This document shows, one piece after another, positions 12,092 to 25,700 of a stretch of DNA of 64,000 bases. Position numbers and translations under genes: made by a program. The notes below the pieces were generated by a model. The model worked only from the letters and a program-made list of their open reading frames with translations. It was not told the DNA's origin and made no database searches. Origin of the DNA: Candidula unifasciata (lineage: Eukaryota > Mollusca > Gastropoda > Stylommatophora > Geomitridae); the NCBI GenBank assembly GCA_905116865.2, contig CAJHNH020000546.1:202001-266000 (forward strand), written 5' to 3'. Position 1 is the first letter of the stretch. Each line of letters starts with the position of its first letter.

Positions 12092-15000
12092 GTATATTGC
12101 CTCATATATATAGAATATATATATATAGAGAGAGAGAGAGAGATAGCTGAGAGAGAGAGAGAGAGAGAGATTATGTTATGATTGGCTACTCAAAGCATTG
12201 GTTGTGTAAAAATCTTAGATGACAGTGATACATTTGCAAGTTTATGTTTCAAACAATTATTATACATGCACGTAGTCCTAGAACCTATTAATCTTTAAGC
12301 AAACTGATGAGTCACATACAACTTTATCTAATCAAAGTTGTTGCCAGTGAAACAGATTTTAACATTCCCAGAAACCCTAGAATTAGGTCATAACATTTAT
12401 ATCATATTTATTATTTGAAGGAACAATTTCATCCGGCTCTGCATTTTACGTGTGGCCCAACAGAGTGAGAAACATCTAGACAAAATATTCACTGTTGATG
12501 AGTTCACAAGAAGAATTTTTGGAGTTATCCATAGTAATGATCCAGTGGCAAGAGCAATAACTCTGAGGTAAGTGTTCTTCCTCCACTTCATGGTTCACCT
12601 GAGTTATGCCAGTGTGCTGTGGCTGTTTACAACATAGCTGCGATACATGTGCCTTTCTACCAACACATCAAATTGTTTCAGACAATTTTTTTTTGTCATT
12701 GTGGGACATTTTACAGCCTTGTTTGTGCTGTGGCTTCATCATTCCCTTATCCACAGGCAAGTCCCTTAGAGGAAATGTCTAGGACGGCTGTTGACATACT
12801 GGTGGCTCCCGGGAGATGACAGTGGCAGAACATGGGCATTCTCTGCCATCCAAGGAGGCTGCCATAAGTGAACAAAGCTGATACATGTCATTCTGACGTC
12901 GGCTGACCCAAGGAATCATCATGTCCTGCACATGACTGCTGAACCTCACATCCGCAGACCCTGAACTTCGATCACCATCACAAACTTTGCATCTAACTTT
13001 CCTGAGCATGTGAGACTTGTCTCTTTGCCAGTGGCATCTTTCACATAGATGCACCGGAACAGTTTGTGCTGCATTCTTGAAAAAAACATGCATCTGGCAT
13101 GACTTGGGTACATGGTGATTGCACTTTGATGAGTGTGGCCGTTGGTGGCAGACATTTTAACCTGTGTCATAACATAGAATCTTCTGTCATCTCTCAATCA
13201 ACAGATGTTTCATATAGTATGACTCTCAGGCAATAGACATTTGAAGTAGTTTGTCATTTAATAAGAAACTCGGCCAGCAGACTTTACTGTTGTTCCAGCT
13301 GATTTATAGATGATTGTTATAACCGGGGGGGGGGGGGGGGGGGGGGTCTGATTAGAGCCAGAGGATTACTGGTCACCACATTTCTGGGTGCCACCACTCT
13401 GAGATCACATGCCTGCGATGTTTAGGCCAAAATAGACCATTATCCATGTCACATGACAAGGAAGTATGGCAGAAGTCTTGCGTGCGTATCTGTAAAACCA
13501 GAACAGAACCTGCAGACACCAGAAATAAGATATGGAGTATCTTCTTATACTCAGCACGGCAGCCTTTTCCCTATTGACCAAAATCACATCGCTACGGTTA
13601 AGCAGTCTATTCACTTTTATGCATTTGGTCATCATTCACATATTGCTGAACACCATATTATTATTTCTTCTACATGCAACAGACTGCTGTTGCAGTTTGT
13701 AGTTTTAATGTATATATGTTTACAACTTTATGGTTAAATTGGGTCCTGCTTCTGGTTTTGTGTCATTCCTTTTTAGTGGTTGTGGTGAGTATGTACTAGT
13801 CTTTATGTAAGTAAAAGACTCCCTTCAGATACCCTTGAGACATTGACTATATGATGCTAGACCCATCTTTTTAATAAATCCTTCGGCACTTGAATGTTGA
13901 TCTGGTCAGTATTACTCTTAATCACCTTTTTTAATTGCCCATCTAAAGATTGGTCAGCCTGTTAGCTTAAGTCATTTATGAACAAATCTGCTACAGTTGA
14001 GATTCAAACCAAGACCCTTCAGACTGGTAAGCAAACATTTAGCCTGTGTGTTGCCAAGGCTCCCAGTCTTAAGTGGTCAGTACTGATTAGTTCTCACTTG
14101 TCATATTTTTTTTATTTTGTAACACTGAAATCATCATCCTTGACCTCATGCAGGACTCTAGGCAGTGTTGCCAGCATCATCTCTGAGAAACAGAATGTTC
14201 ATCACAGTGTCATACTCTGTCTGGATTCACACAACGCAGTCGAAGTAGAGGCTGCTATTTTTGCTGCTGAAAAGTTCTGTGAAAAATCTAAGTAAGTACA
14301 GGAACGATTAGTTTCATTCTCTCACTGTTGCTTGTGGGTTTTTTCTTCCTATCTTGGCTTTTTTATTTTTAGTGATTCTATGTGGCGATAGTATTTGGCA
14401 TTTTGACATTTGAAAATTGTTATGGCAACAGTATTAATGTTTATGGGTAACAGATTGATAAATTGTGCATGTCTTCTTCTTCAGCATTCTAAGCCTTAGA
14501 GGTTCATTACTGCAAATATCAGCTGTTTCCCTCCATATCTCTGATTCATCTTCTTTTTCCAATTGGTGACTCCAAACGTTTGTAGGTCTGCATACAGATT
14601 ATCTCTCCATTATCTTCTTAGTCTGCCTTGTGGTCTGTTTCCATTTAACTCATTTGTATACAGTTTTTGTCTGTTATCTGCCCTTCTTTCTGACTGCCGT
14701 GTTGCTCAAAATTTATTAGCCACCATGATGCCCTGAATTTAGCATTGATTTATAGAGGTAATTAATTTCCTGTTGCTTCTCTCTCCATTCTTCACCGTTT
14801 GCCTGTCTGAAGGGATCCAAATAACTGTTCTAAGACAGTATAGTCAGTAAATCACTCTGCATAATATATTTTCTTCTTCCTTGTGTCTTGGAAAGAACAT
14901 GTTTGATATCTTAATTTTCTCTCAAGCCCTTAACCATTCTGAGTTGTCATTTTCTGGTTAAATTTTTTTTTTTAATTCTTTTGGTTTAAATCCTAAAATT

Positions 15001-18000
15001 TTCTGATTCTGCATACATTCACTGGGACATTGTTTCTCAAAGCCACATTGTCTTAATAGTGTTTCTTGCTGTAAATATGTGAGAGAATTTACTAAGTAGG
15101 AACAGGGACATATATAATTAAAGCAATGTTTCCCCGATGTGAATTTGAACAAAGAAGACACAAACAATAGACTGCACAATTTATTGCCTGGCATATTTCG
15201 CTGTATCTTGTCAGGTGCATACTACAGTAATAATTAATTAAAATGAAGCAAATAGCTGAATCCTAGAAACTGAAACACAAATTCGAGTACATTTCAAACT
15301 GTTTCACCAAGGTAGGCGTAGGGAAACGACCATTTCTTTTTGCCTACATAGATCCGGTTTCAATCTGCCAATCGCGGAAGCTTCCGCCTATCGAAGTAAT
15401 CTACGGTTAGCCGAATTGTAAATAATTCAAAATGCATCATCCCTGTTAATGATGTGCCCAGAATTTAGAATATGGCGCGCAATTACTGATAATGGATTAT
15501 TTCGACCAGTCACCTGATTCATTGTTGTTGAGGTGTTAGTGTTCTGCATTGCTTTTACCACTTATAGTGGAATGTGTTCAGCAACCCGTTGCTCCAGTCG
15601 TCGATCAGTTCTGCCCACATATGCAGCGTTACAGGTGCATTTAAATTGGTATACAGTTAGATCTGGCGTACGTCGACACTGGTTCTTTTACAGGTGGTGT
15701 AGGAATCATGGTGGTTTTAAATCTCATAACAGGCATGGCTGCACAAAATTTTTGACCGACTGCTGTTTTGAGTCAGTCATATATACGTTGCATGATGTCG
15801 TCTCCCAGAAACGTTAGGTGTATATAGGCTAGTTTTTTTTTGGGGCACCGGCATTTCTAAGGTAACTGGTTTAGGCGGCTGGCAATGGCACTTAATAAAG
15901 CCACCTGGATATCCATAGATCTAACTGTATATACCAATTTAAATGCGCCTGTAACGCTGCATATGTGGGCAGAACTGATCGACGACTGGAGCAACGGGTT
16001 GCTGAACATATTCCACTATGGGTGGTAAAAGCAATGCAGAACACTAACACCTCAACAACAACGAATCAGGTGACTGGTCGAAATAATCCATCATCAGCAG
16101 TTGCGTGCCATATTCTAAATTCTGGGCACATTATTAACAGGGATGATGCATTTCGAATTATTTACAATTCGGCTTCCGCGATTGGCAGATTGAAACCGGA
16201 TCTATGTAGGCAAAAAGAAATGGTCGTTTCCCTACGCTTACCTTGGTGAAACAGTTTGAAATGTACTCGAATTTGTGTTTCAGTTTCTAGGATTCAGCTA
16301 TTTGCTTTATTTTAATTAATTGTTACTGTAGTATGCACCTGACGAGATACAGCGAAATATGCCAGGCAATAAATTGTGCAGTCTATTGTTTGTGTCTTCT
16401 TTATTCACATATATAATTTACAGAACTATAACAAACAACTGTATCTTAAGGTGTATAGTTTTAGTAATTACAAACTTGACAATTGTTTGCTTCATGTCTA
16501 ACTTCAGAAATGTACCCAGTAACAAGAATGTTTTCCATTTCTATTTAGATACTGCAAGGAATGAAAATATTGATGCCATAGCAATACTGAAAATATTGGA
16601 CTTTTTGTTTGCGTGTTAATTTTATTATTTAGAAAAAAAATGAGGTTGATTAGTTGTATTTGTTTATTTCCAGAACATTTGCTGCTAATGTGTGTAGCAA
16701 AATTGGTGTTATGATTGCTGGATTGGCAACACCTTCTGAAATGAAACTGAAGCTTATTCCAATACTTCAACACATGCATCATGATACTGAAACGGCTACG
16801 AAGGTTGTTTGATGTTCCTTGTTTGTTTTCTAATGTCTTTACTGTATACTTTCATTCTCTTCCTTTATTGTAATCCTCTGGGTTTTTTCTCGAAAACCTT
16901 TAGAATAATTTGAATTTAGTCTTGATGTATCTTCCAGACTAATAAATATTCATTGCTTAATAGTGGATTACACTTGTGACATTGCTGCATGCAAAGGCTA
17001 GAGAGGGAGGAAAAACTGAAAACTATGACTTTTGGGATGCAATCTGTTGTTTATTTACATTTACATAAGAATGTTCATTAATATTTAATATTGCAGGTTA
17101 GGGTTAGGGCTAACACTAACCCTAATCTGAAACTATATTAAAGAAAATTATTATGTGAACTTACACAAACAATGAATTACATCCCCCAACATCAGCATCT
17201 GAAGTATTAGTAACTTATAGTAGTTTGCGTCCCTGAAGCTTGCCATTTTCAGGTTTGCCGACAAGGGAATTTATTAACTTATTCACCCGCAGACACTTTT
17301 TATTTATGACCTTCTATTCTTCAGGGTTTTTACTTTAGGGTAACAGCATGTAAGTCTAAATGAATGGAACATCAGAGCTTTAGGACAGAGTAAATAAAAA
17401 ATTGGACAGATGGAATTTATATATGTATACTATGTACACATTTATCAAGATATTTATGGTGAGTTTCCAGTAACTGGAAGAGTTAATAAGAGCTATAGAA
17501 TAAAATATGAATAACTGCACGAGCAGTCTTTCACTCATAATAATATATTATAATCTTATAATTACTTTTGCTTTCATCATATATGCCCATATTTTGTATA
17601 GGCCAGTTGACATTTAGTTGGTGGTATAGTCAGTATTACACCAGATGTCTTTACTTCCCAGAACATTTCCTGGTACTCACTGTTATGCTGTGTCAGACTG
17701 GAAGTCAGGGTCATTTTTAAAATTGATAGGGATTAAGGACTTTGAACAGTTTGGCATTGAGTCAGCATGCCATCCACTGCAGTCTTAGAGCTGTTGCCTT
17801 AGCTGTTTGCACAACTAATTATTTCCTCATGTACACTATTTATTTTACCTACAACTGTATCTTTACTGCTGCCTAAAACTTTTTTTTTCTTCTATACTGC
17901 AGGCAATGGATTTGTGCCAGTCTTTATTGACCAGTTTCCCAGCAGGGAAATTTGTCATGCTGACTCTGTGCACAATGACACAGTTGACTATCAAATCTCT

Positions 18001-21000
18001 CCTAAATATACAAGACCATGTCACACGATTACTGACATATTTGACCTCTGACCCCCGGAGCAGTGTCAAGGCTGTCTGCTTGGATAATCTCAGGCAAATA
18101 GCTTTGAGAGCAGCATACTTGTGGACCTCACAGAACCTTGAGGTAAATACTCCCTTTTATTTATTATTTGTTTATTTATTTATTTTTTACAACAATTGTG
18201 TTTTAACCAATAATGTCCATTAGTTTTGAATGTTCAGTTCACCCACAAGTTACTGGGGTACCTAGAGGTAGCTAAGAATAGAAACACTATGCACCCTACC
18301 AGGCAAGTAAAAAAAAAAAGTGACTAACAGAATGGCTGGCTTCATGTTGGCTACTTTGACCTGTTTAAAAAAAAAAATACAGCTGCAAAAGCAAGCCAGC
18401 TTTTCTCCTATAAAACATATTGAGCTATAGAGAAAAGGCCAAAATGGATCAAGATTACCGATCTACCTTCTTTTACCTAGGAGAATCTCCAGAATTGGCG
18501 TATAATAAGATTAATAGGACATAGAGTGAGCTTCACAAGAAGTCGATAGTTATGGTGGCTTGGCATGAAATGGTTAAGGGCACAAGAAGTTGATAGATAT
18601 CGTGGCTTGGCGTGAAATTATTAAGGGCCTTTGCTACACTGGTATATAAAGAGCAGAAGAAGACGAAAGTGTTGTTTGATTTAAAATATTTTTTTTTAAT
18701 TATAGTGTTGATCATGAGTTGATTATTGAGTATGAAAGTAAATGAGGCCGGAGAACTGGTGAGATACCGAGTTTCTTTCAAGCAGACTGTGATGAGAGTG
18801 ATGTTCTGCAAAGGACCTGCTACATGATGATAATGAGTGTTGATTATATATTTTTAATTCAACATTCCTGTCCCTACATTTCCTAATATATTACACTATA
18901 AAAATAAAAAATAATGCTTATGCTTTACTTGTATATTAACCCTTTGGAGAAGGAGCCTTTTTTAGAGTTTCAGTGCCAGGCGAGGATTCTTTTAGTTTAA
19001 AATAAGTTAGTTGTGTTTTCTTTACAGGATGTTGCAGAACCAACCCCAGCATTTTTTGGCTGTTGTGGTTTTTTTTTTTTTTAGGCAAGTTTACTTCCAG
19101 TAGTTTTCCATTGCTGTCTGGACAATTGGCTTCTTGATGCCACTATCAAAACCAGCATAAGGCACAAAACCCACAGCTGGGGTCGAACCCAGCGCCCCGG
19201 CATTACGAAGCCTCATTCGCAATGCCTAAGCCACAGACACTCACAATGCCTAAGCCACAGACACTGACTTCTCTTAGTCTACACACACACAAAATGATAA
19301 AAAAATAAGGCATTTAATTTACATATATAAGACTTTATATATACATATAGAAAATTTGATGAACTAACACATTCATTATGAATCACACTGACATCTCAGT
19401 ATTTTTTCAAATAAGCTGTCAGATTTGCATATTTATGTATGCATTTATTTCAATTACTTAGGACAAAGATGACTATATTAAACAGTTTGGCAAAATTTTC
19501 TAATGAATGAAGCCTCAATAAGTTCTAACACTTGTATTTTGTGAAGTAAGACCCATTTAGGCTCCCTGGCACATGGTTCTTCTCCTTTTCCTGCCTCCTA
19601 CTATATTTTGGTTGCTGTGATGCAACAGTCCTTTTCACCATTGTTGGGCACACTAACCCCACAAAAATGTGTAAAATCACAGAACCCATCAAACTTTCTC
19701 AAAAGCAGTCATTGAACAGCCCACGTATTCAAGAAATGCAAGAAGGCTGTGATCTGATTGGCTGGTACGAAATCTTAAGGCTTGTATTCTATAGGGCTGA
19801 TAGATCAACCAAGCTGTCTCCAAAGGGTTAAATTTATTTGTATACAGTCACACTGACATGATTTTTCAGCAGAATATGGGACTCCTTTATTTCCAGGACA
19901 TAGCTAAGTTTACATTTCAAACATCATCATTGGTCTTAAAAGTGAAGGCAGTTTGTGTCCTGAATGCAGTTTGTGGCAGTGTGGCAGTCACCCTCATCTC
20001 TTTGCCACCAGGTGAGTTCAGTTACTCTTCACACATAGGAAACAGTTAGGTTTTTGCATTGTTTTTGTACCCCCTTTTTTTAAGAAGTTTCAAAAACCCT
20101 CTGGTATTTTATTGTTTAAGTCAAGGTTGTTCTCATATAATCTTCAAGTTTTTTGATCGCTTATTCACAGGTTTCAATTAAGGGTTGTTGTTTTTTTTAT
20201 GCCAATCAGACTGCTTGTACCACTGGAATTGAATTCTGCGCTTCTGCTGAAGATGGAGACATCTTAAGTGCTGTGCTGTCAGTTCTTGGATCGTCGACTC
20301 ATCGATAAAAGAAATGAAAAATTATTCACAATTGTAAAACAAAAGCTAATAAAGTTAGGAAAATATACAGAAGCAAATAAAGACATTAGAAACCAGATAA
20401 AAGTGGGTAAAGGGTATGCTCAGGTGCTTATCACTACAGCCAGCATTGTTCAGGTTGGCTGACTTCTTTTTGGAGGGTGAAAAGTGAAATTTAAGGAGCC
20501 TGCCAGTGACCCTTAGAGCACCCAGGTCAACCCCAATTCCTTGTGTTGCACGTCAGAAAACTGAAACTGCAAGGTTTCAGGCTTAAGGTGCAGTGGCTTG
20601 TCTGGAAAGAGACGAGCACCAGCTAGGTCATATTTTTTTTTAACCTACCAAGCGCTTGGCCTAGGAAGCCGGCAGTGGTGTAACTGATTGCTGCTACACA
20701 AGAAATATTACAGAAGATGGCAGACTTGATAGAAAGATAAAAGCCACGGAAGAAGGCAAATGCTGTCACTTACCAGTTAGCCAGAAAGATAAAAGCCAGA
20801 GTACAGAAGGCAAATGCTGTCACTTACCAGTTAGCCCCACTGCTTAGACACCCAAATGTCTCCCCTCTAATAAAACAGCAAATGATTCATAGCATCTTTA
20901 TCCCTACTTTATGTTATTAATGCCAGACATGGACAATGAATAGAGCAGTAAAACTAAAAATAACTACATGTGAAATTTGCTGTCTCCACAAATTCACTAA

Positions 21001-22702
21001 GAACACAAGAAGAGACAGGGTTACAAATACCAGCATTAGAGAGAACATTGAAATAAGGCCATGTCTAGGATTATATTGACAGACAAAGAATCAAATGGTT
21101 CACTCGTCTAGTGAGAATACAACCAAACCAAACTGCATTTACGACTTTTCACAGCAGAACATCTGGGAGAAAGATGAAAGGAAGACCAGAAAAGAGATGG
21201 ATAAATTGTGTAGCAGAAATCTGCAAAAAGATGAACCAATCCATCACCCAAGCCGCCCGAAAAGTGTGAGACAAAAACAGAAAGCTACAACCTGGTATTA
21301 GTAAGACAACAAAAGAAAGAAAGAAGAAAAGACAAATTTCCAGCTTGCAGAAGTTGGATATCAGTTGTCATATCCATCTAAAGGAGAAACGAGAACAGCT
21401 GTCAAACTCTGAAAGATGGCTCACCCAGATTTTATTCAAGCTATTCAAGGCAGTTTACATAGCTCAACCTAATTCTTCTTCTGTGTCAGATATTGAACCC
21501 ACAAACCTTCAGAGCACACTGGCAAACTGGCTGAACCACATTTCATTGTAGACCCCTGGATCACCCAAGAACAGTCAACAACTCAGGGTAATTCAGCAAC
21601 AACATACTAGTGCCTTCCATTTTCCAACATGGCGACATGTTGTGTTTATGTTTATGTGCCATGATTTCACTTTTTATCCGGCCTATTTCACTTGGACCAT
21701 ACTGAAATATTGACTCAAAGGCAGCACAGAAATGTTTTACAGTGCAAGATATTTGTTCAAGGCCTGTATTGCGATTATGCGCTGCTTTTTTAGTGTGTTT
21801 TCGATGTGTGTGCTGCGGATCGACGTCATGGCAGCCTTAGCAACAACATTGACGACCTCTGCGACCAGCCACATGTGAAAATGTAGGTTCAGGATTTCAG
21901 CTTACGCGACTGAGTGCGTGCGTTTGAGCTGACATCTTCTTCACTTGCTCCACAGATTCTACACTTGTGGAGCTTTTGAGGTGGAGACCAGAGCACCTAT
22001 GGATCTGTCCGGAGTGCTGTGATGATAATGCTTTCTAATCACTATACTAGTGTCTTTTCACTGCAATGAGCCCTCTACCATTCTAAGGTCTTGCTACGAT
22101 AATTTGCTACTAAAGTTCTTCAGGTTCCCAGGGGGTTATCTACATGTGAGGTCATCATTATTATCAGCTTCCATGTTTGCCATTTAGCCTCATGGGTAGC
22201 ACTGGCAGTTGTCATTCCCTGTGGATGTTGAATGTATTTCATGTTGTGACTGCATTCAATGAGATTCTTTCTCAGTTTATTTTCATATCTTCTGCGTGTT
22301 GAATTTAGCCTGTTAAAGTGGCCTTGTAGTCCCTCCCCTCCAGACTGTCGGATTGTCACCGACGATTTGCAAATGGTAGCTGTTTATGTGGTGGATCTTA
22401 TCCTTGCCCTGATGAGATGGTCATCTGAAAGGATAACAATAATTGTTTTATACTTTGCACAGATACTGCGGTGCTGGAAGTATGTAGAGAATTTTGCTAC
22501 CATCCAAACACAGAATTGGCTACCCAAGCTGTTCAGTTGTTGACTAACTTATCAAAGTTTAAATGTAAGTTTCTTTTCTACTTCAGTTTATTCTTCCTCC
22601 TCCACCTCTTCTTCTTCAAAATATATTTTTTTTTTAAACGTAATTTATAGAACTTTGAACATATTGCATTCCTCTTGTATTGAACTCCAATTTTGCCTCA
22701 CG

Positions 22703-22742
<40 letters not shown>

Positions 22743-25700
22743 CGCACACAAGAATTTCAGAACTCTTTCATTTTGTCCGAAAAATAACTGTCTAAAATGT
22801 CTTAATTGATATTGAATGTTGAGCTTAGAACTGACATCACAACACTTGGGACAATCCCACTAGTGCTCTGTCCTCATCTACAGTGGGACAATCCCACTAG
22901 TGCTCTGTCCTCATCTACAGCAGCCTGTGAAGAGTTCAAATTCTGATCGTGCCAGTGGCGTTTGATTATGTGTCCATGTTGCCTTTCCTTTGAATATAGA
23001 AAGTATAACAGATTCTCTGGTCACTTCTAGTGGTACCATTCTCTTCCAACTATTTGTGCCTCCACATTGTTCAAGTGCTCATTCATATAAAAATATGATT
23101 CTGGATGTTTTTTAAGCAGGAAAGATGCAATGTATTTTTCAGATTTAAAAGTTTTTTAAAATTACGTTTTGCATCATTTCTGGTGTAAGGTTTGAAGGGC
23201 TGTGGAATGAAGGCTGATTGCTAGAGCGGTCCCCATGCCATGTATGGGTAGGTTTTTGTGTGTGTTATCCCTGATAGATAAAAATGTCCCTGGCCCACTA
23301 AGTGTTAGCTGACCATGTTGTTGTTTTTTTACTAAAGTGCATTGCTTTGATTGCCCTGAATTTTTAGAAAATGTTAGAACTAGTTTGCATTGCTTCTTAT
23401 GTTCATTCTTCTGTTTTTGTGTGTGTGTTTTTTTAAATTATTTTTTTACAAACTACCACGTGCAGGTGTCCCATGTAATTTAACACCTGAAGCAGTTGGG
23501 GCCATCCAGGCTCACATCTTGCTGCAGGCCGGCAGCACGGAAGAGAAGCACTTGACCTATCTAAAAATGATCCTACGTTGTGCTGTAGAGATCTGCAAAG
23601 GCTGTACAGATGTCAGTGATATGATTGTGCAGACTTTGACCAATCTTATAGGCTTGTCTGAAGGTAAAGTTGGCATTCAGATGCTTATTTTTATTAATTA
23701 AATTTGTTTTTTATTTTGTAAACACAGAATAAACATAAGTGAACAAGAATTTACCTTGCTGGGAGCCATGACAGTGCAGACACTTGCATACAATTTGGAG
23801 ATCTTAGGTTTGATTCTGCATCGAGGTGGTCTTTACTAATTGACCTGAGATTCTTCTTTTTTTTTTGCTCATCTGAGTGGTCTAATTGTGTTGTGCCTGT
23901 TTACAGCATAGATGCAGTATTTGTCATGTTCGGTCGACACATCCAGCTTCATCAGGCATTTTATCATTGGGTTAACCTTCCTGGTTGGTTTTGTGGGACA
24001 TGATGAGCCTCATTTGTGTGGTATCCTCTTTGTCCCTTTATCTACAGGTGTTGTCTATAGAGAATCCATCTAAGGCACCCACATTTAGACTGGGTGGCCC
24101 TCAAGGGAAGGCAGAGGCAGATCATGGGCATTCCCCATCATCTAAGGGGGCTTCCCAAATGAAGAGCTGACACATGACACTCTGGTACTGGGCTCACTCA
24201 AGGAATAGTCACATCCTGCACATGGCTGCTTAACCTCTCAACTGTGTGTTGAGCTTCCAACTCATCACGGATGGACCCTTTGCAGATCAACAGGGAGCAA
24301 CCAACAGGTCCATAGTTTTGATGGGCACACTCTACTTCTACACGGTAGACACTTTCAATTTTGTTGCGTCAGGACACTTAGAAGAACAGTATTGGAAAAG
24401 CATGCATATGGCATGGGTTCCCAATTTGGTCCTGGCACTATGATGACTGGGACTATTGGTAGCCGACGTTTGCACCTTGTGTGTCACACAGTGGGATTTT
24501 TTATGGTTGTAATTCTGAACCTTGCCTCTCACACAGAAAGCCATTCGATGGTTGAACATCTGAATTTTTGCCAACAGAACTATGAGATACAGTCCATAGG
24601 AGTATGTTGCTCGTCTAAACTGCAAGCAAATCTCTTGTTTTAGGGCTAGGTCTCAACAGTTCACAATGAGGTGGCTGCTGATCTGATAATGACACACCAA
24701 CATCTGACTGACGGGCTTTCAGCCTAAGCAGTAGGACCTTGACAGACATTTGAACCAAGGTGTGTCATATAGTCAGATATTTAGCCAAACTCTTGTTCCA
24801 AATGTGTTTTTGACAGATGTTTCACCCATGCATTGGGGGTGGACTGATGAGAGCAAGAGAATTTCTAGGCACTGCATCTTTGGGAGCCACCAACTTTGAG
24901 ATCCCTTGCCAGCTCGGTTTATCCTCATGCAAGATATTGCCCAAAGCTAGCGACAGGGACGTGAGGCAGGAGTCTTGCTTGAGGATCTGTAAAACCAGTA
25001 CAAAGCCAGCTGGCACCCAGAGTGACTTACTTACTATCTCCTTATACATATCTGCGATGTTTTTCTTTCTTTATGTTCTAGTTTGACACCTAGAAGTTAG
25101 GGATGTCTTCTCATTCAGATGGTGAAGACATACATGTATTAACACATCACCAGTTGACAGTTTTTTCTCTTTATTGTAGTTCCGATAGCAGTATCATATA
25201 GAGGCTGTTTTCTATTCTCACTCATTGTACTAGATTCAGTCGTCAGTGATGACATTACACTCGCACTGTCTTCAGACTGTTATTACCTTGCATTACAGTA
25301 GTTCCATTCTTGTGAAGGACTTGCATCTTCTCAGTTGTTCAGGGTAGTATTCAAAATAGCTTCTCCTCGAGCATTCATCCTCAGGAATCATAACTTCTTC
25401 ACTCTGTCATCAGTTGTACTTCATAGCAGTCATACCTCTCACAGAACTGGACCTTTTGCTCTATCTGTTAAACACCAACTAACTTGATCTATCTCACTTT
25501 CAGATCTTTCTCTCGTTTCCACGAGTGGTCACATTTCAGCAGTTCAGTTAAACACAGCAGTTTGCGAGCGTTCCCTTTTTGGGTTCTACTCACTTGACTG
25601 ACCATTGTCCCTACCCCATCATTTAGGAGGCCCTTTGGGCAATCTCATCATTACAATATCACAATGGCATTAACTTTCCCTTGTGCCTGCGACCAAAGTC

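Larger units (their letters stand above)
15917..16405 (+). mobile_element. Penelope-like element 3' end, right arm of palindrome
   Basis: Contains a GIY-YIG endonuclease remnant followed by a conserved 3' terminus with a hammerhead-like core. Mirrors 15130-15664 around a 252 bp spacer (15665-15916), giving a head-to-head pair. Confidence 0.78.

Noticed and set aside
11740..12105. 121-codon minus-strand frame
   Set aside because: Consists of IYIYIY from the AT microsatellite.
19130..19250. Functional tRNA gene
   Set aside because: Boxes A and B are recognisable on the minus strand but no complete acceptor stem or cloverleaf forms, and the body matches another dispersed copy; it is a SINE head.
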